A DNA stretch of 23,406 bases from an uncultured Clostridia bacterium (lineage in GTDB: Bacteria > Bacillota > Clostridia > Christensenellales > UBA1242): assembly GCA_945937975.1 (NCBI GenBank), contig CAMEUD010000006.1, positions 1-23,406 of the forward strand, written 5' to 3'. Shown here one piece after another: positions 15,812 through 22,455 of this stretch. The stretch's first letter is position 1; each line of letters begins with the position of its first letter. The notes under the pieces were generated by a model. The model was not told the origin of the DNA, did no database searches, and worked only from the letters and a program-made list of their open reading frames with translations. A program made the position numbers and the translations under genes.

Positions 15812-15819
15812 TATTTATA
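15812..15819 (-). promoter_or_regulatory. TATAAATA octamer before nrdG
   Basis: A perfect T4 late consensus TATAAATA on the minus strand, but only 4 bases before the nrdG ATG, as at 4928-4935. It may be a promoter giving a nearly leaderless message or just an A/T-rich translation-initiation context. Confidence 0.35.
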
Positions 15820-15827
15820 CATAAATA
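15820..15827 (+). promoter_or_regulatory. Late promoter octamer CATAAATA for the plus-strand gene
   Basis: CATAAATA on the plus strand, 26 bases before the ATG at 15854, within the spacing seen for the minus-strand units. It abuts the TATAAATA on the opposite strand, making a divergent promoter region. Confidence 0.65.
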
Positions 15828-15834
15828 ATATATA

Positions 15835-15849
15835 TAATATAACAAAAAA
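15835..15849 (-). promoter_or_regulatory. Phage promoter-like motif (TTTTTTGTTATATTA) for nrdG
   Basis: Minus-strand TTTTTTGTTATATTA, one base shorter than the recurring 16-mer, 27 bases before the nrdG ATG. It overlaps the leader of the divergent plus-strand gene. Confidence 0.5.
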
Positions 15850-15853
15850 AAAT

Positions 15854-16330
15854 ATGATTAAGAAATTTGAAGAATTTAATTCTAAAGAATCTGTAAACGA
15901 ATCTTTTTTAGCCACAGCAGGTGTTATTGCTGGTACGTTGATTATGGGTGCTGCTTATGGAATTGTAAAAATTATGAATACAGTTCTTGTGGAAATGAAC
16001 AAGGATAGAAAAAGCAACCCAGATAGAATGAAAACTTTAGGACCTAAAGTTTTAATTAAAGCAGCACACAAATATATAAAAGATTTGGATGTTCCTAAAA
16101 CAATTAGTGGAGAAGAACTTGTTACATATATCATTAAAAATGATTTATGGGATAAATTTGTTGAAAATGCATTAAAACCTGATATGTCAGATGCTGTTGC
16201 TAAAGTCATTCTTAACAAAGAAGCATTGGCTGAAAATGCTGAAATTACTAAAGCATGGTTATTATCACCTGAAGCACAAGAAGATGTTGAAAATTATATT
16301 TTACTACATGACCCAAATACATTTAGATAA
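15854..16330 (+). CDS. Only plus-strand gene: small protein with hydrophobic segment and possible capsid-targeting N-terminus
   Basis: 158 residues. It begins MIKKFEEFNSKESVNES, matching the shared K-F-E-E-F peptide, with a possible prohead-protease cut after SVNE (13-16). A long small-residue-rich hydrophobic stretch follows (about 18-46: FLATAGVIAGTLIMGAAYG, then IVKIMNTVLVEM), a likely membrane helix. The rest is helical and amphipathic (VLIKAAHKYIKDL, GEELVTYIIKNDLWDKF). A head-packaged protein that meets the membrane on DNA entry would fit, but this is inference. It has its own late octamer and shares a bidirectional terminator with the convergent 16363-16755 gene. Confidence 0.75.
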   Translation: MIKKFEEFNSKESVNESFLATAGVIAGTLIMGAAYGIVKIMNTVLVEMNKDRKSNPDRMKTLGPKVLIKAAHKYIKDLDVPKTISGEELVTYIIKNDLWDKFVENALKPDMSDAVAKVILNKEALAENAEITKAWLLSPEAQEDVENYILLHDPNTFR

Positions 16331-16360
16331 AAAATGAGATTGTTATAACAATCTCATTTT
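16331..16360. terminator. Bidirectional terminator, perfect 30-bp palindrome
   Basis: AAAATGAGATTGTTA followed by its exact complement, with T runs on both strands. It lies between the convergent stops at 16330 and 16363 and can serve both genes. Confidence 0.9.
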
Positions 16361-16362
16361 TT

Positions 16363-16755
16363 TTATTCTATTTCAAATTGATTTAAATCAAGTTTCATTG
16401 AAGCCTTTAATATTGTTTCCTTAACATTATCATCATCTTTCTTATCAGTATTAATGAATACAGCCGCCTTATTTTTACGACTTGATTTTATTTCTGATAA
16501 CTTATCACTATCGATTTCTTTGAAACCATATTTACTCATATCTATACCACAAGTATAAATACCATCTTTAATTTCATCTAACTTGTCTTTTCTTTCTTTC
16601 AATAACGCATCTACAAATTTAATCAACTTATTTTCATCACCAAGAAAACACATCAAATTACCTCTAATAGATAACATCTTAAACGCCATATCCAATACGA
16701 GTAAAGAGTCTTTTGTAAATCCTTCATTAATAAATTTATCAAATGTTTTAATCAT
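16363..16755 (-). CDS. Small late protein with clear capsid-targeting-like N-terminus
   Basis: 130 residues from the ATG at 16755; the TTG 6 bases upstream is rejected as start. It begins MIKTFDKFINEGFTKDS, one of the best matches to the shared peptide, with FINE|G closely resembling FIAE|A of T4 internal proteins. The remainder is mixed alpha/beta and Lys/Asp-rich (LLVLDMAFKMLSIRG, FLGDENKLIKFVDALLKER, KAAVFINTDKKDDDN) with no recognised domain. It is transcribed alone from a late octamer 22 bases upstream and closed by the bidirectional palindrome. A packaged internal head protein is the leading guess. Confidence 0.75.
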   Translation of the reverse strand: MIKTFDKFINEGFTKDSLLVLDMAFKMLSIRGNLMCFLGDENKLIKFVDALLKERKDKLDEIKDGIYTCGIDMSKYGFKEIDSDKLSEIKSSRKNKAAVFINTDKKDDDNVKETILKASMKLDLNQFEIE

Positions 16756-16777
16756 AACCAAAATTATTATTATATTT

Positions 16778-16785
16778 TATTTATG
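16778..16785 (-). promoter_or_regulatory. T4-like late promoter octamer CATAAATA
   Basis: Minus-strand CATAAATA, 22 bases before the ATG at 16755 and overlapping the edge of the preceding terminator's T run. Confidence 0.65.
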
Positions 16786-16787
16786 AA

Positions 16788-16816
16788 AAAATGGTGAGAT
16801 TAACTCTCACCATTTT
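16788..16816 (-). terminator. Hairpin terminator after the 16816-17247 gene
   Basis: AAAATGGTGAGA pairs with TCTCACCATTTT around a 5-base loop (12 bp), followed by T's on the minus strand. It begins at the stop codon. Confidence 0.85.
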
Positions 16817-17247
16817 CATATCACTATTTTATATTCATAAACACTATCACCACAACAACCACAAGTATATAAATAGCCACCCGTACCTTCATATTCAAGG
16901 AATGTACAGAATATATCTTGATACACACAATCATCTTTAATAGTATCAAAATATTTCAGAGCTTCATCCTTCTGCGTTTCAATACTTTTCTCTGTAAAAA
17001 TATCACAATTTTCATATATCTTATCATATATTTTACAGACATCATCAAATGATTTGGTATCACCGAAATCAGTATTATCTACCAGATATTGGTAATATAC
17101 ATGATACAACACTTCTGGTGAATTAGTGACTTCAAGTATCTTTCTTGCGATATTTCGTCTTTCGTCTAATGAGAGTTCTAAATTAAATTCCTTCCCATCG
17201 ACTTGTAATGATGTACAAGTACATCCATCTGTATATCTTAATTTCAT
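16816..17247 (-). CDS. Hypothetical Cys-rich protein, 143 aa
   Basis: Begins MKLRYTDGCTCTSLQVDG and ends YTCGCCGDSVYEYKIVI. The N-terminal C-x-C and C-terminal C-x-C-C clusters could pair to bind a metal. The middle is helical and acidic (LDERRNIARKILEVTNS, SFDDVCKIYDKIYENC). It carries no capsid-targeting-like N-terminus, unlike its neighbours on both sides. Its start overlaps the stop of a 16-codon nrdG-like fragment (ATGA). It lies downstream of the endonuclease gene 17296-18087, probably in the same transcript. Family not recognised. Confidence 0.75.
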   Translation of the reverse strand: MKLRYTDGCTCTSLQVDGKEFNLELSLDERRNIARKILEVTNSPEVLYHVYYQYLVDNTDFGDTKSFDDVCKIYDKIYENCDIFTEKSIETQKDEALKYFDTIKDDCVYQDIFCTFLEYEGTGGYLYTCGCCGDSVYEYKIVI

Positions 17248-17294
17248 ATGAAATATTTTTTATGTAAAGTATCTATTCTTACAATTTTACTCAT
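17244..17294 (-). pseudogene. Fragment resembling the nrdG N-terminus
   Basis: A 16-codon ORF, MSKIVRIDTLHKKYFI. Its first 11 residues match NrdG (MSKIIRIDSLH) at 9 of 11 positions, with similar nucleotides (ATGAGTAAAAT, then GATA-TTTACAT on alignment). After that the similarity stops and the frame ends in a TGA that overlaps the next ATG. It lies one base after the endonuclease stop. It may be the scar of a deleted second nrdG or of a recombination using the nrdG start region; a short coupled leader peptide is the alternative. Confidence 0.45.
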
Positions 17295-17295
17295 A

Positions 17296-18087
17296 TCAAT
17301 CTTCCCACAAAGGTATACTTACTTGTTTCTTATGCCTATTAATAAACAACTTCATAGGTTCTGTTTCAAAAATAGCCATAGATTTAACTAATGAATGGAA
17401 AGTAACATCCATAATAATATCTGCTATTTCAGATTTCTTCAAAACTATTTTTGAACTATTCTTTGTCCAATTACATTGAAATGGTGGATTACTTCCATTT
17501 GGTTTTATTGATTCTTTTGTAATATGATTCAATGATGTCACAAAACATCCCCTATTATTATTTTTATTAATAATCAAAAAATAATAATCCAAATCTTTCA
17601 CATCATCATATCCATTCTTTTCATGTTTATTATATTCTTTATATAATAATGCATATTTTTGAGCAGTAGTCATATTATTTATTGATTTCTTTTTACCAAA
17701 TAAACCATATAAAATAAAAGAAGGACTACCAACATTATCATATGATTTGAAAGTTGATGATTTAATATTTACATAATAATGTTTTTTATTATCTACAATT
17801 TCAATATCATACCATTCTCTAATTTTTGGTACAACAATTGTCATCTTATCTCCATTTTCATATTCTCCATCAACAACATCCCAATCATCTGACTCTCTCA
17901 ATAAATTTATACAATCATCTTCATCCTTTATTGAAGATACTCTACCATCTTTTGATATATTTGTTTTTAATGTTTTTGAATTAATAAAATTGACAATTTT
18001 ACGAAGACATTCTGGTGTTTCAATAGATGATTCTATATCATCTATAAATTTATTTTCATTAATAAATTCTTCAAAATTCTTTACCAT
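17296..18087 (-). CDS. Probable type II restriction endonuclease with capsid-targeting-like N-terminus
   Basis: 263 residues. It begins MVKNFEEFINENKF, the clearest match to the shared peptide, with a predicted cut after FINE (residue 11). The body resembles type II restriction enzymes with a PD-(D/E)xK-like core: EWYDIEI (D94), then HYYVNIKSST (N107-I-K109), then S-Y-D-N-V-G-S-P-S-F-I-L-Y-G-L-F. A later DYYFLIINKNN and a PPFQCNW stretch match the pattern of this class. The catalytic pair would be D94 or E96 with K109, the usual acidic residue before Lys being Asn. It overlaps the upstream adenine methyltransferase by 7 bases (ATGGTAA), the standard layout of a restriction-modification pair. 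The specificity cannot be read. Confidence 0.65.
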   Translation of the reverse strand: MVKNFEEFINENKFIDDIESSIETPECLRKIVNFINSKTLKTNISKDGRVSSIKDEDDCINLLRESDDWDVVDGEYENGDKMTIVVPKIREWYDIEIVDNKKHYYVNIKSSTFKSYDNVGSPSFILYGLFGKKKSINNMTTAQKYALLYKEYNKHEKNGYDDVKDLDYYFLIINKNNNRGCFVTSLNHITKESIKPNGSNPPFQCNWTKNSSKIVLKKSEIADIIMDVTFHSLVKSMAIFETEPMKLFINRHKKQVSIPLWED

Positions 18088-19253
18088 ATACTTATTTCTT
18101 TGTTTATAAATTTATTAAATATATGTGGTAATTTACAATTCTCCAAACTTCTTTGAGAGAATAAATATCTCCCATCACACATAAATCCAAGTTCATTCCA
18201 ATCAACAGAATTAAGCATATCACAAACTTCTTCAATATTCATTTCCACTTTTGGAAAGATTGCAAGTACACTACCGTCATAATTCTTACAATCATTAATG
18301 AAAAATGGATTTTTATTTCTAGTCTTTGAATTAACATATATTCTTGAACTATTACTCTTATAAAAATCTCTTCCCCATATCCACCAATTATCATCTGTGA
18401 TTTTCATAATATGTCTCTTTCTCAATCTTTCTTCATTACTTATGATATATTCATTAACTTCATTATATATCATTCGTTTTGTCTTACCTGTTTTACAAGT
18501 TTCAGAACATACAAAATCCATATTACCATATTCATCATTACTAAATATATCATCAGCACCAGAAACACCACCAACCTTCACAAAAAACAAATCACTAAAA
18601 TCAACATCATAGTCATTTGAAAGAAAATACATTTGTCCATTAGAACAAGAAAATTCCCTCTCGTTAACAATACCATTAACAACATCTTCATATATTGTCT
18701 TTCTTGAAAAGTTTCCTTTCTCAAACCTAAATATGATACAATTTGGTGAGAAACCTTTGAAAAGAATCATATCACCATAATCCACAATATTTGTAATTGT
18801 TCCTGTATTATAAATAAATTTATTTAGTTTTCTACTTGATGTTGCCTTTAGAAAATCTCTCGGGACAATAAAAATCAACTCACCATTATCAGTAAGATGC
18901 TTTATACATTTCTCTATAAAAAACAAATAAAGATTACTACGGTTATCAAATATAGTATAATCCAATTTGGATTTTGTTGATTCACCAATATTATTATATT
19001 TTACATAAGGTGGATTTCCTATAATAGATTCATACTTATTATATATAGAATAATCAAAGAAGTCCATATTATGTGCATAATCTGGGCAAACTGAACTATC
19101 AAACTCAATAGCAAATATATTAGGAATTCTTGATGCAATAGCACCATCACCACAAGATGGTTCCATACATCTTCCAAAATTCTTTCTTAATGAAAGCATC
19201 TTATCTACTACAAAATAAGGAGTGAATACTTGACCTAATTTTTTTATATTCAT
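18081..19253 (-). CDS. N6-adenine DNA methyltransferase
   Basis: 390 residues. The motifs of a TaqI/Eco57I-like N6-adenine methyltransferase are in order: motif X GQVFTP (7-12), motif I EPSCGDGAI (31-39) for S-adenosylmethionine, an acidic pair at the end of strand 2 (AIEFD), and motif IV NPPYVKYN (80-87) for the target adenine. ELIFIVPRDFLKATSSRKL and a C-terminal recognition region follow (NWWIWGRDF, NPFFINDCKNYDGSVLAIFP). It is complete. It has no capsid-targeting-like N-terminus, unlike its partner, so it should stay in the infected cell and modify progeny DNA. It sits upstream of the endonuclease, letting protection precede cleavage activity. Confidence 0.88.
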   Translation of the reverse strand: MNIKKLGQVFTPYFVVDKMLSLRKNFGRCMEPSCGDGAIASRIPNIFAIEFDSSVCPDYAHNMDFFDYSIYNKYESIIGNPPYVKYNNIGESTKSKLDYTIFDNRSNLYLFFIEKCIKHLTDNGELIFIVPRDFLKATSSRKLNKFIYNTGTITNIVDYGDMILFKGFSPNCIIFRFEKGNFSRKTIYEDVVNGIVNEREFSCSNGQMYFLSNDYDVDFSDLFFVKVGGVSGADDIFSNDEYGNMDFVCSETCKTGKTKRMIYNEVNEYIISNEERLRKRHIMKITDDNWWIWGRDFYKSNSSRIYVNSKTRNKNPFFINDCKNYDGSVLAIFPKVEMNIEEVCDMLNSVDWNELGFMCDGRYLFSQRSLENCKLPHIFNKFINKEISIW

Positions 19254-19256
19254 TTC

Positions 19257-19416
19257 TTAAAAAAGTTTATTTTCTACTTCATATTTCATATATTCTTTCA
19301 GCAATTTTGAAATATTTCGTCTTTCGTCTCTTATCTTTATAAAAATCTATATCATATTTTAAAAAATCTTCAGGAAAATAATATATGACTTCTATATATA
19401 GAGTTATCAATTGGGA
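19257..19416 (-). pseudogene. C-terminal remnant of a homing endonuclease
   Basis: In one minus-strand frame I read IEVIYYFPEDFLKYDIDFYKDK, split here as IEVIYYFPEDF and LKYDIDFYKDK. It matches LIYFFPKRFLKYDLDFYKDK in the 12313-13632 enzyme. Near 19335 the reading shifts to the next frame (KIRDERRNISKLLKEYMKYE) and ends at a TAA three bases before the methyltransferase ATG. No start or catalytic domain remains. A homing-endonuclease gene once lay between nrdD and the methyltransferase and decayed. The upstream limit is approximate. Confidence 0.65.
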
Positions 19417-19421
19417 TACAA

Positions 19422-19447
19422 AAGTGGATGAGAAATCTCATCCACTT
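19422..19447 (-). terminator. Hairpin terminator after nrdD
   Basis: AAGTGGATGAGA pairs perfectly with TCTCATCCACTT around a 2-base loop, then TTTTG on the minus strand, about 40 bases after the nrdD stop. It separates nrdD from the methyltransferase unit. Confidence 0.85.
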
Positions 19448-19486
19448 ACATTTATTGTATCTATTCAAATCATCACATAATTTAAA

Positions 19487-21676
19487 TCAAATATGTGGTT
19501 TACGAGAAAATATATCTGCAAGACGACCTTGTGAACAATCATTTGCTTGACCAAGATAACCACAAATTCTTCTTGTTGCTAAAAGTTTCTCTCTATCTTC
19601 ACATCCACAATTCGGACAATGCCATATGTATTTCCCATCACTATTCTTAATCAATTCCAATGTACCCTCATAATTACAATTTAAACAGAAATCAGATTTA
19701 CCATTAAGTTCAAAATAAATGATTTTGTCATAACCATATTTAAGAATATCCAAAACAACTTCTATATTATTTCTTAAATCATCCATTTCAATATAACTAA
19801 TCTGACCACCAGACGCCATCTTCGCTAAAGGAGCTTCATACTTAATTTTATCAAATGCATTAATATCCTCATACACTGGTATATGATATGAGTTTGTAAC
19901 AAATTGTCCTATTAACCCCTTACATTCATCTGGAAATCTTCTATGCAATGATTCAGCAGCAGTACCAGTTAAATTTTCTTCTGGGGTCGAATATAAACTA
20001 TATCCTATATGTTCAATTTCCCGCCACATTTCACATTTGTCAACCATATTTTGCATAACCCTTGTAGCAAAATCGAGAGCACCACCTTCATCATCTGGTA
20101 ACCAATGGTTTTTACCAGTCATATATTTAACACATTCATAAAGGCCAATATATCCAAGACTTAATGAAGAGTTATCATTATAAAGTAATTCATCAATTGT
20201 TTCACCTGGTTGAAGTCTTGCAATAGCACCATTCTGCCACATAATAGGTGCAACATCTGATGGTGTCCCTCTTAAATGTTCATGTCTCATTCTCATTGCT
20301 CTGTGGCAAAGTTCAAGTCTTTCATTGAAAATATACCAGAATCTTTCCATATCACCTTTACTTGAAAATGCAACATCAGGTAAATTAATAGTTACAACAC
20401 CTTGATTGAATGTAGGCCAGATTTTAAGTGTTCCTTTCTTTTTACCGTTAAGTATCTGATTACCAGATTTATCATAATGTCTAACTATACCAAAACTTCT
20501 GCATCCCATTGAAGGATAACACAATCCCTTTAGTTCCAACATCATTTTTTCACTGATATAATCTGGAACCATTTTATCCGCGGTACATTCAGCGGCAAGT
20601 TTAGTTAGCCAATAATATTTACTATCTTCGTGAATATTATCTTCTTCAAGAGCATAAATCAATTTAGGGAATGGTATTGCTGAAAATACACCATTTTTAT
20701 TTTTAACACCCTTCTTTCTTTGTTTAATTATTTCCGCAATAACTTTTGCTAAATCTTCTTTTTCTTTTTCTGATTTGGCATCATTAAGATATAACCAAAG
20801 TGTAACGAATGGTGTTTGACCATTAACGGTCATCAATGTAGAAATTTGATATTGAAGAATCTGAACACCATCAACAATATCTCTTTCAACCAATCTTTCA
20901 ATTAATTCATTAAATTGATCTTCTGGAAGATTTAAATCCTTATATCTTTCTTTGAAAGTCTTTCTACTTTCTTCAACAAATGGTGCAAGATGAGCGATAT
21001 TAACTGTTTGTCCTCCATATTGAGAACTTGCAACTTGAGCTATAATCTGAGTACAGATATTACATGCAGTAGAGAACTTATGTGGTTTATCAATTTTCAC
21101 ATTAGAAATTACAGTTCCATTCTGTAACATATCTTCTAGATTCCAAAGACAACAATTTGTTGATTTCTGAATCAAATAATCTTGATCATGAACATGAATT
21201 ATTTTATCTTTATGTGCCTTGTAAATATCTTCTGGAATTAAATATCTTCTACTTAAATCCTTTGATAAAATTCCAGCCATGTAATCTCTTTGTGTTGAAA
21301 TAATAGTTGGATTTTTATTTGCATTTTCTTGTTTCAACAATTCATTTTTATTACCAAGTAAAGACATTACTTCATCATCAGTAGTATTTTTATGTTGATC
21401 AAGTGCTTTTTGGTATCTATATGTTATATATTCTCTAGCGATATCAAATTTACCTCTATTCATGATTTCGTTTTCCACCATGACTTGAATATCACCAGTA
21501 TTGAGTGTTATATTCACTTTTTTACATCTATCTTCAATAGATTTTGCAATTTCTTTTATTTCTGCATCCGTAAATCTATTATCTATAGACACTCTGATAT
21601 TAGCGGCTTGAATTGCCTTTACAATGTTGGATTTATTAAACGTTGATTCTACACCATTACTCTTGATTATTTTCAT
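19487..21676 (-). CDS. nrdD: Anaerobic (class III) ribonucleoside-triphosphate reductase
   Basis: 729 residues. An N-terminal ATP-cone (about 1-90: IIKSNGVESTFNKSNIVKAI) provides allosteric control; T4 NrdD is shorter, while this resembles bacterial forms. The core has STNCCLWNLEDML and SMGCRSFG, carrying the radical-transfer cysteines. The zinc site is C664-x2-C667 and C687-x2-C690. The glycyl radical is G706 in RRICGYLG. It reduces ribonucleotides to deoxyribonucleotides without oxygen, using the radical made by NrdG. A guanylate-kinase-like gene lies upstream, giving a nucleotide-supply block. A CATAAATA octamer lies 44 bases before the ATG, though no strong promoter is obvious. Confidence 0.95.
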   Translation of the reverse strand: MKIIKSNGVESTFNKSNIVKAIQAANIRVSIDNRFTDAEIKEIAKSIEDRCKKVNITLNTGDIQVMVENEIMNRGKFDIAREYITYRYQKALDQHKNTTDDEVMSLLGNKNELLKQENANKNPTIISTQRDYMAGILSKDLSRRYLIPEDIYKAHKDKIIHVHDQDYLIQKSTNCCLWNLEDMLQNGTVISNVKIDKPHKFSTACNICTQIIAQVASSQYGGQTVNIAHLAPFVEESRKTFKERYKDLNLPEDQFNELIERLVERDIVDGVQILQYQISTLMTVNGQTPFVTLWLYLNDAKSEKEKEDLAKVIAEIIKQRKKGVKNKNGVFSAIPFPKLIYALEEDNIHEDSKYYWLTKLAAECTADKMVPDYISEKMMLELKGLCYPSMGCRSFGIVRHYDKSGNQILNGKKKGTLKIWPTFNQGVVTINLPDVAFSSKGDMERFWYIFNERLELCHRAMRMRHEHLRGTPSDVAPIMWQNGAIARLQPGETIDELLYNDNSSLSLGYIGLYECVKYMTGKNHWLPDDEGGALDFATRVMQNMVDKCEMWREIEHIGYSLYSTPEENLTGTAAESLHRRFPDECKGLIGQFVTNSYHIPVYEDINAFDKIKYEAPLAKMASGGQISYIEMDDLRNNIEVVLDILKYGYDKIIYFELNGKSDFCLNCNYEGTLELIKNSDGKYIWHCPNCGCEDREKLLATRRICGYLGQANDCSQGRLADIFSRKPHI

Positions 21677-21720
21677 ATTTTATATAATTTTCTATTATAT
21701 TCACATCTTAATTTTTTGAT

Positions 21721-21728
21721 TATTTATG
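21721..21728 (-). promoter_or_regulatory. CATAAATA octamer before nrdD, overlapping the kinase stop codon
   Basis: Minus-strand CATAAATA 44 bases before the nrdD ATG, farther than in the other units. As with nrdG, the upstream gene ends ACA-TAA within the octamer. It may be a late promoter or coincidence in A/T-rich DNA. Confidence 0.3.
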
Positions 21729-22260
21729 TGGGATTATGTAAACAATTTTCGATAAATTTAATACATTCATCATTGTTGGTAAATCTGATATCATAACAAT
21801 TAAATGACTCAAAGTCTCTTTCATCTGCATCAATTCTTCGTTTCATACTATCATCTTCAGAACCACCAACATATCTGTTTTTTAATCTTTCTTTGCGTAT
21901 TTTTATCGGTATATCTAAATAGATGATTGTTGTTAAACGGATTAATTCTGGATATTTAAGTTTAATATCCATAATATTTTCTGGTGACAATATGGCAACA
22001 TCACAGGTTTTAAACTCTTCAAGACTTAGTCCATATTTCCATCCATTCGTACAAGTTTTCATAGAGATAAATTTATTATTCTCATAGAGTTGTGTAATTT
22101 TTTTATCACTAATAAAATGATATTCATTTCCACTTTCATTATGTCTACGAGGTCGTGATGTATATTGAATACATGGTTTAAAATTTCCTTCTCGTATAAA
22201 AACATCTTGTGCATAATTTTTTCCAGCTGCCGCTTTACCAACAATAATATATTTACACAT
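21724..22260 (-). CDS. Guanylate-kinase-like nucleoside monophosphate kinase
   Basis: 178 residues from the ATG at 22260 (MCKYIIVGKAAAGKN); a longer frame upstream would run into the preceding gene. The P-loop GKAAAGK is at 8-14, the GMP-binding TSRPRR at 34-39 with EYHFIS following, then KYGLSLEEF and the lid RKERLKNRYVGGSEDD, then RRIDADERDFESF. All are in guanylate kinase order, and the length is slightly under the usual 200. It would phosphorylate (d)GMP for phage DNA synthesis, fitting the adjacent nrdD. The first P-loop residues (GKAAAGK rather than GPSGAGK) differ from cellular enzymes, so substrate is not certain. Its ATG overlaps the upstream stop by 8 bases. Confidence 0.82.
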   Translation of the reverse strand: MCKYIIVGKAAAGKNYAQDVFIREGNFKPCIQYTSRPRRHNESGNEYHFISDKKITQLYENNKFISMKTCTNGWKYGLSLEEFKTCDVAILSPENIMDIKLKYPELIRLTTIIYLDIPIKIRKERLKNRYVGGSEDDSMKRRIDADERDFESFNCYDIRFTNNDECIKFIENCLHNPT

Positions 22261-22414
22261 ATTTTTTAAGTTTTGAAAAATCACCAGATTGAATCATCTT
22301 TTTATAATCATTTTCAGAAAATTGTATTTCAATTTCTGTATCATCAGTTTTTTTTATAAAAAGAGTTGATTTAAGATAATTATATCTAATTCTTTTAATA
22401 CCATCAATTATCAT
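22253..22414 (-). CDS. Small hypothetical protein, 53 aa, coupled to the kinase gene
   Basis: An ORF from ATG at 22414 reading MIIDGIKRIRYNYLKSTLF, then IKKTDDTEIEIQFSENDYK and KMIQSGDFSKLKKYV. It has an N-terminal beta-strand pair and a helical end, without recognised family. Support comes from the phage promoter-like 16-mer just 4 bases upstream and from the 8-base stop/start overlap with the kinase gene (ATGTGTAA), which implies translational coupling. It is the first gene of the nucleotide-metabolism unit. Confidence 0.65.
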   Translation of the reverse strand: MIIDGIKRIRYNYLKSTLFIKKTDDTEIEIQFSENDYKKMIQSGDFSKLKKYV

Positions 22415-22418
22415 AAAC

Positions 22419-22434
22419 TAAATATAACAAAAAA
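22419..22434 (-). promoter_or_regulatory. Phage promoter-like 16-mer TTTTTTGTTATATTTA, copy 3
   Basis: Exact copy of the motif before gp32 and dnaK, but only 4 bases from the ATG at 22414. If TATATTTA is the -7 element, the message would be leaderless or nearly so. Confidence 0.5.
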
Positions 22435-22455
22435 TAGAGCTTAAAGTCTCTTTTC

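Noticed and set aside
17257..17264. CATAAAAA before the 16816-17247 gene as a late promoter
   Set aside because: Two mismatches to the T4 consensus, spacing of only about 9 bases, and the gene is probably read through from the endonuclease gene upstream.
18100..18125. A/T-rich TATAAATTTATTAAATATATG-like patch as an additional late promoter
   Set aside because: It lies inside the methyltransferase coding end and lacks the CATAAATA octamer; chance matches are expected in this composition.
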